Assembly (NCBI GenBank): GCA_963825425.1
Contig: CAWGTF010000010.1
Location: 186,001 to 250,000, forward strand
Length of the DNA: 64,000 nucleotides
Source of the DNA: PALSA-607 sp963825425
GTDB lineage: Bacteria > Actinomycetota > Actinomycetes > Acidothermales > Acidothermaceae
Direction: 5' to 3'
In this document: positions 1-10,700 of the stretch, piece by piece
How positions within the stretch are numbered: the stretch's first letter is position 1
How the letters are laid out: each line of letters begins with the position of its first letter
Made by a program: the position numbers and the translations under genes
Notes under the pieces: generated by a model
What the model saw: the letters and a program-made list of their open reading frames with translations, nothing else
The model's database searches: none
What the model was told of the DNA's origin: nothing

Positions 1-196
1 ACGGCGTGGCCGTGGATCACCCTCGTTGCCGGTGTGCTGGCGCATTGCCACTGGCGTGTTCGCGACCGTCAGCGCAGCGGTCGGTGGCCGGCGATGGGTC
101 GGCGCTACGAGTCGACGGGGTCCGCGAGGCGCGGGCCGGTCGACCGAGACGTCGATGTGGGACCGCCTCGACGAAGGCGACGATCCGACCGCCTAA
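1..196 (+). pseudogene. Trp-operon-associated membrane protein, C-terminal part, frameshifted
   Basis: This is the 3' end of a gene cut by the window edge. Read across frames it gives a last membrane helix, then WPAMGRRYE, then MWDRLDEGDDPTA and a TAA at 194-196. That arrangement matches the C-terminus of the small membrane protein commonly found between trpE and trpC in actinobacteria; its function is unknown. The frame changes near 45, near 80 and near 150, so about three breaks fall in under 200 bp, the densest cluster in the window. Identification rests on the motif and on the trp gene neighbourhood. Sequence error is more likely than true decay, because the motifs themselves are intact. 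Confidence 0.55.
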
Positions 197-310
197 GGGC
201 TGGAGGGGCCCGTACATGCCTCGAACAATTCCTCTAACACGGCGTTGCGCAGGCGTTGCCGACGATATGGACGACGATGCTGCTCTAGCGTCCGTATCGG
301 GAGGCCACAA

Positions 311-1034
311 ATGACGGAACGTACCACCGCGCCGCCGGTCCCGCCGGCGACGGTTCCGCCAAGGGTCTGGTCCTGGTGATCGAGGACGAGCGGGCGATCG
401 CCGACCTCGAGCGGATGTACCTGAGTCGCGAAGGGTTCGGCGTCCATGTCGAGTCGGACGGAAGGGCAGGACTCGCAGCCGCGCGCAACCTGCACCCGGT
501 CGCGATCGTGCTCGACGTCGGGATCCCGACGATCGACGGCACCGAGGTTTGCCGCATGCTTGCGCGCCGACGGCGACTGGACTCCGATCCTGTTCGTGAC
601 CGCCCGTGACGACGAGATCGACCGGATTCTCGGTCTCGAGCTTGGGGCCGACGACTACCTGACCAAGCCGTTCAGCCCGCGCGAGCTGGTGGCCCGCGTC
701 AAGGCCGTCTTGCGCCGCGGCAGCACCGACGCCGGCTCGCAGGAGCGGGTGTACGTCGTCGGCCGGGTGACCGTCGACCCGGCGCGCCGACGCGTGATCG
801 CCGACGGGCAATCCGTCGACCTGACGGCGACCGAGTTCGAGCTGCTCGAGTTCTTGTGCCGGCGGCCCGGCCGGGTCTTCCCGCGCGAGCACCTGCTGTC
901 GGAGGTGTGGGGTTACGACGCGGCCGCCGGGACCCGCACTGTCGACGTCCACGTCGCTCAGCTGCGCGCAAAGCTCGGTGACTGCGAGCCCGATCCGGAC
1001 GGTGCGTGGGGTCGGATACAGCGCCGATGTCTAA
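311..1034 (+). CDS. OmpR/PhoB-family two-component response regulator (frameshifted)
   Basis: Receiver domain followed by a winged-helix DNA-binding domain. Visible receiver residues are the acidic pair in VIEDE, the phospho-acceptor Asp in IVLDVGIP and the conserved Lys in LTKPFSP. The C-terminal domain has the OmpR signature around LTATEFELLEFL and EVWGYD. An ATG at 311 follows a GGGAGG-like ribosome site but is not in frame with the receiver, so there is at least one break before 365. Others lie near 561 (between MLx and RADGDW) and near 985. Removing the last extra base gives the normal ending SPIRTVRGVGYSADV with TAA at 1032-1034. The partner kinase follows at once. The target is unknown. 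Confidence 0.85.
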
Positions 1035-1068
1035 GCGTGCCGATGTCTAAGCGTGCCGATGCTAAGCG
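1025..1068 (+). repeat. 16-bp tandem repeat at regulator/kinase junction
   Basis: The unit CGATGTCTAAGCGTGC occurs at 1025-1040 and again exactly at 1041-1056. A third partial copy with one base missing runs 1057-1068. The first copy carries the response-regulator stop codon and the second carries the likely kinase start ATG at 1043, so the repeat fixes the spacing and possibly the translational coupling of the two genes. Confidence 0.85.
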
Positions 1069-2471
1069 CCGCACTGGCCTGGCGACCCGCATCGCGCTGG
1101 TCACGACGTTGGCCGCGGCGATCGCCGTTCTCATCGCCGGCCTCGTGTTGGCCCGCGCGATCAGCAAAGCGGCGGACGATACCGGCCGCAAGGTTCTCAA
1201 GCAGTACGCCAGCCTTTCCGTCAGCGCAGCGGACGTCTCGAGGACGGGCCGCGTCGCGGTGCGCGCGCAGATCATCGCGTTGCTGCGCACGCAGCAGGTG
1301 CAGCTCGTCGTGGTGCAGCCCGATGGCCTCGTCACGGGTCCCGGGCGGCGCCGTCGCGACGACCGGTTTCCTCACCCCGACCGAAGTGGCTGCGCTGAAA
1401 GCGGGCAGGAGCTTCTCGGAGAACCGTCGGATCGCTGGCGGCCGTTACTACCTCGAGGGACGACCGATCACGACCGGGTCGGCTGCAGGTGGCGGCGTCG
1501 TCTTGGTGCAAAAGGTTGCCGACGCGCGCTCTGCGGGAAGCCAGGTCGGCCTGCGGTTGCTCGTCGCACTCATCGCCGGTCTTGTTGTGGCGGCGCTCAC
1601 GGGCGTCCTGCTGGCACGACGGTTGGCGAGCCCGTTGCAGCACGCAGCCGGCGCGGCCAGACGACTGTCGACGGGAGCACGCGACGTCCGGCTGGTGCCC
1701 GAAGGACCTGCGGAAGTCGCTGCGGTCGCCGATGCGCTGAACGCCCTGAGCGCTGCTTTGGCGACCAGCGAGGGCCGGCAACGCGAGTTCCTGCTGTCGA
1801 TCTCGCACGAGCTCCGTACGCCACTGACGGCCGTGAAGGGATACGCGGAAGCATTGGCGGACGGCGTGGTGCCGGCCGCCGCGGTCGAGGCGACCGGCCA
1901 GGTGTTGCTGGCGGAATCCAGCCGCCTCGAGCGACTGGTTTCGGACCTCCTCGATCTCGCCAGACTTGGGGCCGACGACTTCCGCATCGACGTCACCAGG
2001 CTCGACCTCGTCGCGCTCGTCCGGCAGGCCGCCACCGTGTGGTCGGATCGGTGTCTGAAGGAGGGCGTCGAGTTCGGTCTTGAGGCCCCGGACTGGCCCG
2101 TCGTGATCGACACCGACCCGACGCGCGTTCGGCAGATCATCGACGGTCTCGCCGAGAACGCGCTTCGCGTGACCCCAGCCGGGCGCCCCATCGTGTTCTT
2201 CGTCGGTGCGTCCAGTTCTGAGGCGATCCTGCAGGTGCGCGACGGTGGCCCGGGCCTCACCGAGGATGACTGCAAAGTCGCGTTCGATCGCTCTGCGCTG
2301 TACGACCGATATCGCGGTGTGCGCCGGGTCGGGACGGGGGTCGGACTTGCCCTCGTGTCTGGCCTCACCGCGCGGCTGGGCGGTCGCGCGGCCGCCGGCC
2401 GGTCGCCAGAGGGTGGTGCCTGCTTCACGATCACGCTGCCGTTCCGGCCGGGAGGGGCGCAAGCCGGTTGA
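1043..2471 (+). CDS. Sensor histidine kinase (one frame break)
   Basis: Membrane-bound two-component kinase paired with the upstream regulator. After a short basic N-terminus there is a first membrane helix (about residues 18-38), an extracellular segment of about 110 residues, a second helix (LLVALIAGLVVAALTGVLLA), a HAMP linker, the HisKA box SHELRTPLTAVKGY with the phospho-His, and an ATPase domain with N-box ENALRV, DGGPGL and GTGVGLAL. The frame changes near 1350 (GPGR to GGAVATTGF), explained by one extra base. ATG 1043 was chosen; GTG 1037 is in frame and equally possible. The sensed signal cannot be read from the sequence. Its place between the Trp membrane protein and trpC is unusual. 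Confidence 0.88.
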
Positions 2472-2608
2472 TGGTGGCGCGCTAACTCCCCGTTCGGCCG
2501 GGGGGTCGATGGGCGTGATTTCCCCGGCCGCTACCCTGAGGCAGTTCCAGACAGTGTTCGATACGGGCTCGACAAGCTGGCTAACAAGGCGCACGAGGGG
2601 ATCGCTAG

Positions 2609-3415
2609 GTGAGCGTGCTAGACGAGATCCTGGTCGGCGTCCGCGCCGATATGGAGCAACGCCAACGCGCCCTGCCACTCGATGCACTCAAGGTCATGGC
2701 TGCGAAGCGGACCGCTCCGGCAGACGGAGTGGCCGCACTGAAGCGCGACACGGTGACCGTGATCGCAGAAGTGAAACGGTCGAGTCCCTCCCGCGGCGAG
2801 CTTGCCGCTATCGCAGACCCCGCTGCGCTGGCATGTGCGTACGAGGCCGGCGGGGCTGCCGTCATCAGTGTGTTGACCGAGTCGCGCAAGTTCAACGGGT
2901 CCCTCGCCGACCTCGAGGCCGTGCGCAAAGCCGTCGAGATTCCCTTGCTACGTAAAGACTTCATCTACCACTCGTATCAATTGTGGGAAGCCCTCGCCTA
3001 CGGTGCCGACCTCGTGCTCCTCATCGTTGCCGCACTCGACCAAAGCGCACTGGTGTCGTTGGTCGAACGGGCGGGGTCGCTCGGCCTGACGCCGCTCGTC
3101 GAAGTGCACGACGAAGTTGAGGTCGATCGGGCTGTCGACGCCGGTGCCCGCGTCATCGGCGTGAACGCCCGCAACCTGCACACCCTCGAGATCGACCGCG
3201 CGCTGTTCGCGCGGCTGGCTCCGCGGATACCTCCCGGCATCGTGAAGATCGCAGAGTCGGGCGTCCGTGGGCCGCATGACCTGTTCGCGTATGCGTCGGC
3301 GGGCGCCGATGCCGTGCTCGTTGGCGAAGGGCTGGTGACCGACAAGGATCCGCGCCAGGCGGTGGCCGACCTTGTCACGGCGGGGGCGCATCCGGCCCTG
3401 CGGCACGGGCAGTAA
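2609..3415 (+). CDS. trpC: Indole-3-glycerol phosphate synthase
   Basis: Cytosolic TIM-barrel enzyme that closes the indole ring: CdRP to indole-3-glycerol phosphate, the fourth reaction of tryptophan synthesis from chorismate. Recognised from VIAEVKRSSPSRGEL, LLRKDFI, LVEVHDE, VIGVNARNL and IAESGVR, in the family order and at normal length (268 aa). GTG at 2609 is used; a second in-frame GTG lies two codons downstream. Intact, unlike the genes before it. trpB starts 35 bp after the stop with its own apparent promoter, so trpBA may be transcribed both from upstream and independently. Confidence 0.97.
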   Translation: MSVLDEILVGVRADMEQRQRALPLDALKVMAAKRTAPADGVAALKRDTVTVIAEVKRSSPSRGELAAIADPAALACAYEAGGAAVISVLTESRKFNGSLADLEAVRKAVEIPLLRKDFIYHSYQLWEALAYGADLVLLIVAALDQSALVSLVERAGSLGLTPLVEVHDEVEVDRAVDAGARVIGVNARNLHTLEIDRALFARLAPRIPPGIVKIAESGVRGPHDLFAYASAGADAVLVGEGLVTDKDPRQAVADLVTAGAHPALRHGQ

Positions 3416-3437
3416 TGGTGGCGCCGTTTCCGGCCCT

Positions 3438-3443
3438 TAAGCT
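3438..3443 (+). promoter_or_regulatory. Leaderless -10 box for trpB (TAAGCT)
   Basis: TAAGCT lies exactly at -12 to -7 relative to the GTG of trpB at 3450, the spacing expected if the first transcribed base is the first base of the start codon. No purine-rich ribosome-binding site is visible between it and the GTG. Confidence 0.55.
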
Positions 3444-3449
3444 TGATCG

Positions 3450-4667
3450 GTGATCGCGCCCAAGCTTCCTGACGCCAGCGGCCATTTCGGCCCCTTCGGC
3501 GGTCGGTTCGTACCCGAAGCTCTCGTCGCTGCACTCGACGAGTTGGGCGTTGCCTACACCGAGGCGATGGCCGACCCGGCGTTCACGGCCGAACTCTCGC
3601 GGTTGCTCTCGACGTACGCCGGCCGCGCGACGCCGATCACCGATGCAACCCGGTTGTCCGAGCACGCTGGTGGCGCTCGGATCCTGCTGAAGCGCGAGGA
3701 CCTCACCCACACCGGTTCTCACAAGATCAACAACGTGTTGGGTCAGGCGCTGCTGACCGTGCGCATGGGCAAGAAGCGGATCATCGCCGAGACCGGAGCC
3801 GGTCAGCACGGGGTTGCCACGGCAACAGCGGCGGCGCTCTTCGGGCTCGAGTGCACGATCTACATGGGCGAAGAAGACACCCGCCGCCAGGCCCTCAACG
3901 TGGCCAGGATGAAACTGCTCGGCGCCGAGGTGGTTCCGGTGACCGCCGGGACCCGAACGTTGAAGGACGCAATCAACGAGGCCTTCCGCGACTGGGTCAC
4001 GACGGTGGACGAAACGCACTACCTCTTCGGCACCGTCGCAGGCCCGCACCCGTTCCCCGCGCTGGTCCGCGATTTTCAGAAGGTGGTCGGCGAGGAAGCC
4101 CGCGCTCAGGTCCTGGCGCTGACCGGCCGGCTCCCCGACGCCGTCACTGCCTGCGTCGGCGGCGGCTCGAACGCGATCGGGATCTTCACCGCGTTCCTGC
4201 CCGACAACTCGGTGCGCCTGTATGGGTTCGAGGCAGGGGGCGACGGAGTCGCGTCCGGCCGGCACGCTGCGACGTTGAGCGCCGGCACCCGCGGGGTTTT
4301 GCACGGCGCTCGCACCTACGTGCTGCAAGACTCCGACGGACAGACGCTCGCGTCACATTCGATCTCCGCCGGTCTCGACTACCCCGGAGTCGGGCCTGAG
4401 CACGCATGGCTCGCCGAGACGGGCCGGGTCACCTACCTGCCGATCACTGACTCCGAGGCGATGGACGCGTTCTTGCTGCTCGCCAGGACCGAGGGCATCA
4501 TCCCGGCCATCGAAAGCGCGCATGCACTCGCCGGCACGTTGCACCTCGGCCGCCAGCTGGGACCGGACGCCGTGGTGCTGGTGAGTCTGTCGGGGCGCGG
4601 AGACAAGGACGTCGACACCGCGGCGTCCTGGTTCAACCTCGAGTCCTCGCCTGCGGTGGCTCGATGA
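3450..4667 (+). CDS. trpB: Tryptophan synthase beta chain
   Basis: PLP enzyme that condenses indole with serine to tryptophan, as the beta subunit of the TrpAB complex. The full 405 aa are intact. The PLP-binding lysine is in HTGSHKINN (about residue 92), the phosphate-binding loop is GGGSNAIG, and the C-terminal SGRGDKD is present. GTG start at 3450 at leaderless spacing behind TAAGCT. The stop overlaps the trpA start (ATGA), so the two subunits are translationally coupled, as expected for an equimolar complex. Confidence 0.98.
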   Translation: MIAPKLPDASGHFGPFGGRFVPEALVAALDELGVAYTEAMADPAFTAELSRLLSTYAGRATPITDATRLSEHAGGARILLKREDLTHTGSHKINNVLGQALLTVRMGKKRIIAETGAGQHGVATATAAALFGLECTIYMGEEDTRRQALNVARMKLLGAEVVPVTAGTRTLKDAINEAFRDWVTTVDETHYLFGTVAGPHPFPALVRDFQKVVGEEARAQVLALTGRLPDAVTACVGGGSNAIGIFTAFLPDNSVRLYGFEAGGDGVASGRHAATLSAGTRGVLHGARTYVLQDSDGQTLASHSISAGLDYPGVGPEHAWLAETGRVTYLPITDSEAMDAFLLLARTEGIIPAIESAHALAGTLHLGRQLGPDAVVLVSLSGRGDKDVDTAASWFNLESSPAVAR

Positions 4668-5489
4668 CAGCGATGCCCGCGACAATCGCGCCAACCAAGC
4701 TGCACGAGACGCTCGCCCGCTGCAAGGCCGAGGGCCGCGCCGCGCTCATCGGCTACTTGCCCGCGTGCTTCCCCACGCCGGACCGGGGGATCGCGGTGCT
4801 GCAAGCACTGGTTGAGGGCGGGGTCGACGCGATCGAGGTCGGCCTGCCTTACAGCGATCCGGTCCTCGAGGGTCCGACCATCGCGCGCTCGCACGACGTC
4901 GCGCTGCGGGCTGGATCGACGACCGCTCACGTGCTGCGCACCGTGAAGGAGGTCGCTGCCACGGGCGTGCCCACCGTGGTGATGACGTACTGGAATCCGG
5001 TCGAGCGGTACGGCGTCGAGCGGTTCGCCGGCGATCTCGCCGCAGCTGGCGGATGCGGGCTCATCACCCCCGATCTGTTGCCCGACGAGGCCGAGCCGTG
5101 GGTCGAGGCGAGCGATGCTCACGGTCTCGACCGCATTTTCGTGGTGGCGCCGAGCAGCACCGACCGGCGGCTCGCCATGACGGCCCGATATTGCCGCGGC
5201 TTCATCTACGCCGCATCGGTGATGGGGGTCACCGGCACCCGTGCACAGACCAGCTCTCTCGCACCCTGGCTTGGTCGCCCGGATCCGAGCGACGACGTCG
5301 CTACCGGTCGGGGTCGGGCTCGGCGTGAGCAACGCGGACCAGGCGGCCGAGGTTGCCGGCTACGCCGACGCGGTCATTGTCGGATCGGCCTTCGTGCGCC
5401 GGATTCTCGAGGCGCGCGGCACCCACGACGAGGCAGTGGCGGTGCGCACGCTAGCCGCCGAACTGGCTGCCGGCGTTCGCCGCCGATAG
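4664..5489 (+). CDS. trpA: Tryptophan synthase alpha chain (one frame break)
   Basis: TIM-barrel subunit that splits indole-3-glycerol phosphate into indole and glyceraldehyde-3-phosphate and passes indole to TrpB. Recognisable blocks are IGYLPACFPTPD, DAIEVGLPYSDP, VMTYWNP, GLITPDLLPDE, YAASVMGVTGTR, PVGVGLGVSN and ADAVIVGSAFVRR. The frame changes near 5264; dropping one base in the CCCTGGC context restores PGLVARIRATTSLPVG. The restored protein has normal length (about 274 aa) and ends at TAG 5487-5489. The break would remove the last quarter of the barrel if real. Confidence 0.94.
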
Positions 5490-5492
5490 CGT
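5487..5492 (+). promoter_or_regulatory. Possible leaderless -10 box for lgt (TAGCGT)
   Basis: TAGCGT lies at -13 to -8 relative to the GTG at 5500 and overlaps the trpA stop codon. It fits the spacing seen at several other genes here, but is weaker support because it overlaps coding sequence. Confidence 0.35.
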
Positions 5493-5499
5493 CGGACTA

Positions 5500-6847
5500 G
5501 TGATGATGCCAACCGCACTGACACCCCTTCACGCGCTGCACGACTACATCCCGAGCCCGAGCGACGGTGTCTGGCGCCTAGGCCCGGTTCCGGTTCGCGG
5601 CTATGCGCTGTGCATCATCATCGGCATCTTCGCGGCCGCCGTGCTCGCCGATCGGCGCTACCGCGCGCGCGGCGGCGCGCTGGGTGCGATGAACGAGATT
5701 GCCGACGTGGGCGGTGCCGTTCGGGCTCGTCGGCGGCCGGCTCTACCACGTCATCACCGACTGGTCGGACTATTTCGGCAAGCACGGCAGCCCGATTCGC
5801 TCGCTGGAGGTTTGGAAGGGCGGTCTCGGCATTCCCGGGGCGGTCGCGCTCGGCGGCCTCGGTGTTTACATCGCCTGCCGTCGGCGAGGCGTGTTGATGC
5901 CGCCGATCGCCGACGCCGTCGCCCCCGGTCTCGTGCTGGCACAGGGCATTGGCCGCTGGGGAAACTGGTTCAACCAAGAGCTGTACGGTCGGCCGACCTC
6001 GTTGCCGTGGTCGGTCCGGATCGACGCTGCACATCAAGTGCGGCGTGATATCGAGCGCGTACCAGACCAATGCTGTGCAGGCCGAGTGTCAGTCCGGTGT
6101 TTTCACGAATGTGTACGGCTATTTTCAGCCGACGTTCCTCTACGAGTCGATCTGGGACATCGGCACCGCGATCGCGCTGATCCTGCTCGACCGCAAGTAC
6201 AAGCTCGGCCATGGTCGGGTATTCGCGCTGTACCTCGTCATCTACGGCATAGGGCGCGGCTGGATCGAGGCGCTGCGGATCGACCCGGCGCATCACTTCT
6301 ACGGTCTGCGGCTCAACGACTGGACGAGCATCGCCATCGTCTTGGCCGGTGTCATCGGATACCTGGTGTCGGCACGTCTGCGTCCCGGCCGTGAGGTCGT
6401 CCTGGTCCGCGCTGGCGTTCCTGCCGAGATGTCCCTCGATTCGGCTGTCGAGGCGCTCGCGCCCGACGACGCAGCTGGCCAGCGAGTCCGCCGAGGTGCC
6501 GGCCGACGACGCAGCTGCCGACGAACCACCGACGTCCTTGATCCCGAGGCTGCCCGTCGAACCCGAGGCTGACCCCGAACCCGAGGCGGCCCACGAACCG
6601 GTCGATGCGCTGGATCCTGCTATGGATGTCAACCTCCTCTATCACCCGGTGAAGGCAGCTGAGCCGGTGGCGGACGTCGAGCCGGTGACGGACGTCGGCG
6701 CGTCGGAAGCACGACGCAGAGCCGACGGCGGACCCTGAGATCGCGGACGAGCCCGAGTTCGCCACTGACGACGCGCTGAATCGAGCGAATCTGAACCGGA
6801 CCCGCCGTCGCGCCACGAAGGCGACTCGTGACTACCGGACACGGTGA
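5500..6847 (+). CDS. lgt: Prolipoprotein diacylglyceryl transferase (four frame breaks)
   Basis: Integral membrane enzyme that moves diacylglyceryl from phosphatidylglycerol to the lipobox cysteine of prolipoproteins, the first lipoprotein maturation step. The catalytic-region signatures are intact: VPVRGYAL near the N-terminus, FGLVGGRLYHV, QGIGRWGNWFNQELYGRPT, PTFLYESIWD and GRGWIEALRID. One extra base near each of 5708, 6024, 6463 and 6706 must be dropped to read through. The restored protein has a tail of about 130 residues rich in Pro, Glu and Ala after the last helix, ending NRTRRRATKATRD; long acidic tails are known in actinobacterial Lgt. The stop at 6845-6847 lies inside the next gene. 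GTG 5500 or ATG 5503/5506 could be the start. Confidence 0.93.
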
Positions 6848-7562
6848 AATCGCCGCCGCCCAGCCGCGACCCGAGGTGCATCACGACCACCGCGACGTCA
6901 CCGGCGGCTGGCTGCGACCGGCCGTGTTCGGCGCGATGGACGGCCTGATCTCCAACTTCTCGCTGATCTCCGGTTTCGCCGGCGCCAACGCGTCGCGACA
7001 CCTGGTGATTCTGAGCGGCCTCGGCGGCTTGGTCGCCGGCGCATTCTCGATGGCCGTCGGTGAATACGTGTCGGTGGCTTCCCAGGGTGACCTGGCACGG
7101 GCCGAGATCGAGGTCGAGCGGTACGAGTTGCGACACAACGCGGCAGCCGAGCAGGCCGAACTCGCCGAGCTCTACATCTCCCGCGGCGTCGACCGTGCGC
7201 TCGCGCTCGAGGTCTCCAAGCAGCTGTCCCGCGACCCAGACCAGGCGCTGGAGATCCACGCGCGCGAGGAACTCGGCGTCTCCGCGGGCGATCTGCCGTC
7301 GCCGTACCTGGCCGCCGGATCGTCCTTCGTGTCGTTCTCGATCGGAGCAGCGCTGCCGTTGCTGCCGTTTGTGTTCGGCGCGTCGGCGCTGTGGCCTGCG
7401 GCGATCGTCGCCGGCCTCGCGTTGTTGCTGGCCGGGACCCTCGTCGCTCGCATCACCGGGCGGCCCTGGTGGTACGGGGGATTGCGCCAGCTCGTGCTGG
7501 GCGCGATTGCGGCCGGTGTCACCTTCGGCGTCGGCGCGGCAATCGGCACCCACATCACCTGA
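6828..7562 (+). CDS. VIT/CCC1-family iron or manganese transporter
   Basis: Membrane protein of 244 aa related to plant vacuolar iron transporter VIT1 and yeast CCC1. The family opening is clear: HHDHRDVTGGWLRPAVFGAMDG, with the helix-one Asp in AMDGLISNF and the motif GAFSMAVGEYVSV. A soluble helical section rich in Glu (AEIEVERYE, AELAELY) follows, with two pairs of hydrophobic helices at the C-terminus. The family exports divalent metals (Fe2+, Mn2+) from the cytosol; the ion is not decidable here. GTG 6828 overlaps the lgt tail. Intact. Confidence 0.9.
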   Translation: MTTGHGEIAAAQPRPEVHHDHRDVTGGWLRPAVFGAMDGLISNFSLISGFAGANASRHLVILSGLGGLVAGAFSMAVGEYVSVASQGDLARAEIEVERYELRHNAAAEQAELAELYISRGVDRALALEVSKQLSRDPDQALEIHAREELGVSAGDLPSPYLAAGSSFVSFSIGAALPLLPFVFGASALWPAAIVAGLALLLAGTLVARITGRPWWYGGLRQLVLGAIAAGVTFGVGAAIGTHIT

Positions 7563-7736
7563 GTCGCCCAGGCGGCCCCAACCGGGCCATGCGCTAATCT
7601 GTGGGCGTATTGCGCGTGAGATTTCGCGCGGGTAATGCGAGCATGGGTCAGGGCCAACGTCGTCCCTGTGGAACGTGCACGGCAGCGGCGCTAAGCGTCG
7701 CGTCTGCACAGGTGCGCAGCAGGCGACGGGAGAGCC

Positions 7737-10700
7737 ATGTCGAGTCCAACCGCCCGGTGGGCTGTACGACCCGGCATTCGAACACGATGCCTGCGGTGTC
7801 GCGTTCGTCGCCGACCTAGCTGGTGGCCGCAGCCACGACGTCGTCGCCAACGCCCTGACCGCGCTGCGCAACCTCGAACACCGGGGTGCTACCGGGCGCG
7901 AGATTGACACCGGAGACGGCGCCGGATTGCTCACCCAGATCCCGGACGCGTTCTTCCGTGCGCGTCGTCGACTTTCCGCTGCCTGCGTCGGGCGCTTACG
8001 CCGTCGGCATCGCCTTCCTGCCCATCGACGACGTCTGCCGCCGGCAATCGCGGTCGCGGCATCGAGCGCATCGTCGCTGACGAAGACCTGCACGTTGCTC
8101 GGCTGGCGCGAAGTTCCCGTCGTCCCCGATCTTGCTGGTCCGAGCGCGCGGGCCATGATGCCGCGCTTCCGGCAGTTGTTCGTCGCGGCCGAACGACCCG
8201 ACGCTGACCGGTCATGGCGCTCGAGCGCATGGTCTTTCGCGCACGCAAGCGGATCGAGCGCGAAGTCGAAACGTACTTCGCGTCGTTGTCCGCCCGAACG
8301 CATCGTCTACAAGGGCATGCTCACTGCGCCGCAGCTCGAGCCGTTCTTCCCTGACGTGTCCGACCCGCGGTTCGCCTCGTCGCTCGCCCTCGTGCACTCG
8401 CGGTTCTCGACGAACACGTTCCCGAGCTGGCCGCTTGCGCATCCGTACCGCTACATCGCACACAACGGCGAGATCAACACGATCAAGGGCAACCGCAACT
8501 GGATGCGCGCGCGCGAGAGCCTGCTGGCGAGCAGCTTGATTCCCGGCGACCTCGAGCAACTGTTCCCGATCTGCACACCGGGCGGCAGCGACTCGATGAG
8601 CTTCGACGAGGTGCTCGAGCTCCTGCACATGGGCGGCCGCTCGCTTCCGCACGCAGTCTTGATGATGATCCCCGAGGCGTGGGAGAAGAACACCGAGATG
8701 GACGCCGCGCGGCGGGCGTTCTACGAGTTCCACGCGAGTGTGATGGAGCCGTGGGACGGCCCCGCGTGTGTGACGTTCACCGATGGCACCCTGATCGGCG
8801 CGGTGCTCGACCGCAACGGTCTTCGCCCCGCTCGCTACTGGGTGACCGACACCGGTCTCGTCGTGCTTGCAAGCGAGGTCGGAGTGCTCGACATCGATCC
8901 TGCGTCGGTCGTTCGCAAGGGCCGCCTGCAGCCGGGCCGGATGTTCCTCGTCGACACGGCTGCTGGTCGCATCGTCGACGACGCCGAGATCAAGTCGCAG
9001 CTCGCAGCCGAGCACCCCTACGACGACTGGTTGCACGCAGGGCTGTTGAAGCTCCCGAAGCTGCCCGAACGCGAGCACATCAGCTATTCGCACGAGTCGG
9101 TGCTGCGCCGTCAGCAGACGTTCGGCTACACCGAGGAAGAGCTGCGAATCCTGCTCGCGCCGATGGCGAGTGCCGGTGCCGAGCCGATCGGTTCGATGGG
9201 CAACGACACCCCACTCGCGGCATTGTCCGTGCGGCCACGGCTGCTTTTCGACTACTTCAGCCAGCTGTTCGCGCAGGTCACCAACCCGCCGCTTGACGCG
9301 ATCCGCGAGGAGCTCGTCACGTCGCTTGCCGGTGCTCTCGGGCCGGAACAGAACCTGCTTGAGCCGGGCCCGATCTCATGTCGGCAGATCGTGGTGCCGT
9401 TCCCGGTCATCGACAACGACGAGCTCGCCAAGATCCTGCACGTCAACGACGACGGTGACTTGCCGGGCCTGGCGCCATTCGTCGTGCGCGGCCTCTATGA
9501 CGTCGATGGTGGGGGAGAAGCACTCGAGCGCCGGCTCAGCGACATCGCTGCTGAGATCTCGGCGGCCATCGACAGCGGCGCCCGCATCATCGTGTTGTCC
9601 GATCGCGACTCAGATCGCGAGCTCGCGCCGATCCCGTCGCTGCTGCTGACGGCTGCCGTCCACCATCACCTCATCCGCGAGAAGACGCGCACGAAGGTTG
9701 GTTTGATCGTCGAGGCTGGCGACGTGCGCGAGGTGCATCACGTTGCGCTGCTGATCGGGTATGGCGCAGCGGCGGTCAATCCGTACCTCGCGATGGAGAC
9801 CGTCGAGGACATGACGCGCACCGGAGCGATCACCGGCATCGACGGCGATATCGCGGTGCACAACTTGGTGAAGGCCCTCGGCAAGGGCGTGCTGAAGGTG
9901 ATGTCGAAGATGGGTATCTCGACGGTCGCCTCGTACACCGGCGCCCAGGTGTTCGAGGCACTCGGCCTATCCCACGCCGTTGTCGACCGCTACTTCACCG
10001 GTACCTCGTCGAAGCTCGGCGGCGTCGGTCTCGACGTGATCGCGCGCGAGGTCGAGTCGCGGCATACGCACGCGTATCCGATGGGCGGCGTGCAGCAGTC
10101 ACACCGACGGTTGCAGGTCGGTGGCGACTATCAGTGGCGGCGAGAGGGTGAGCCGCACCTTTTCAACCCGGAGACCGTGTTCCGGCTGCAGCACTCGACG
10201 CGAACGGGCCGCTACGAGCTCTTCAAGGACTACAGCAAGCTCGTCGACGATCAGTCGCGCGAGCTCATGACGCTGCGCGGGTTTGTTCAAGCTGCGCACT
10301 GGTATCCGCCCGTCGGTGCCTCTCGATGAGGTCGAGCCCGTTTCCGAGATCGTGAAACGGTTCTCGACCGGAGCGATGAGCTACGGCTCGATCAGTAGCG
10401 AGGCGCACGAGAACCTCGCCATCGCGATGAACTCGCTCGGTGCCCGGTCGAACACCGGCGAAGGCGGTGAGGATGCGGATCGCCTCTACGACAACCGGCG
10501 GTCAGCCGTCAAGCAGGTGGCGAGTGGCCGGTTCGGTGTGACGAGTGAGTACCTCACCGGCGCCGACGACCTGCAGATCAAGATGGCGCAGGGCGCGAAG
10601 CCGGGCGAGGGTGGCCAGCTTCCGGGCCACAAGGTCTACCCGTGGATCGCGAAGACGCGCTACTCCACCCCGGGCGTCGGCCTCATCTCGCCGCCGCCGC

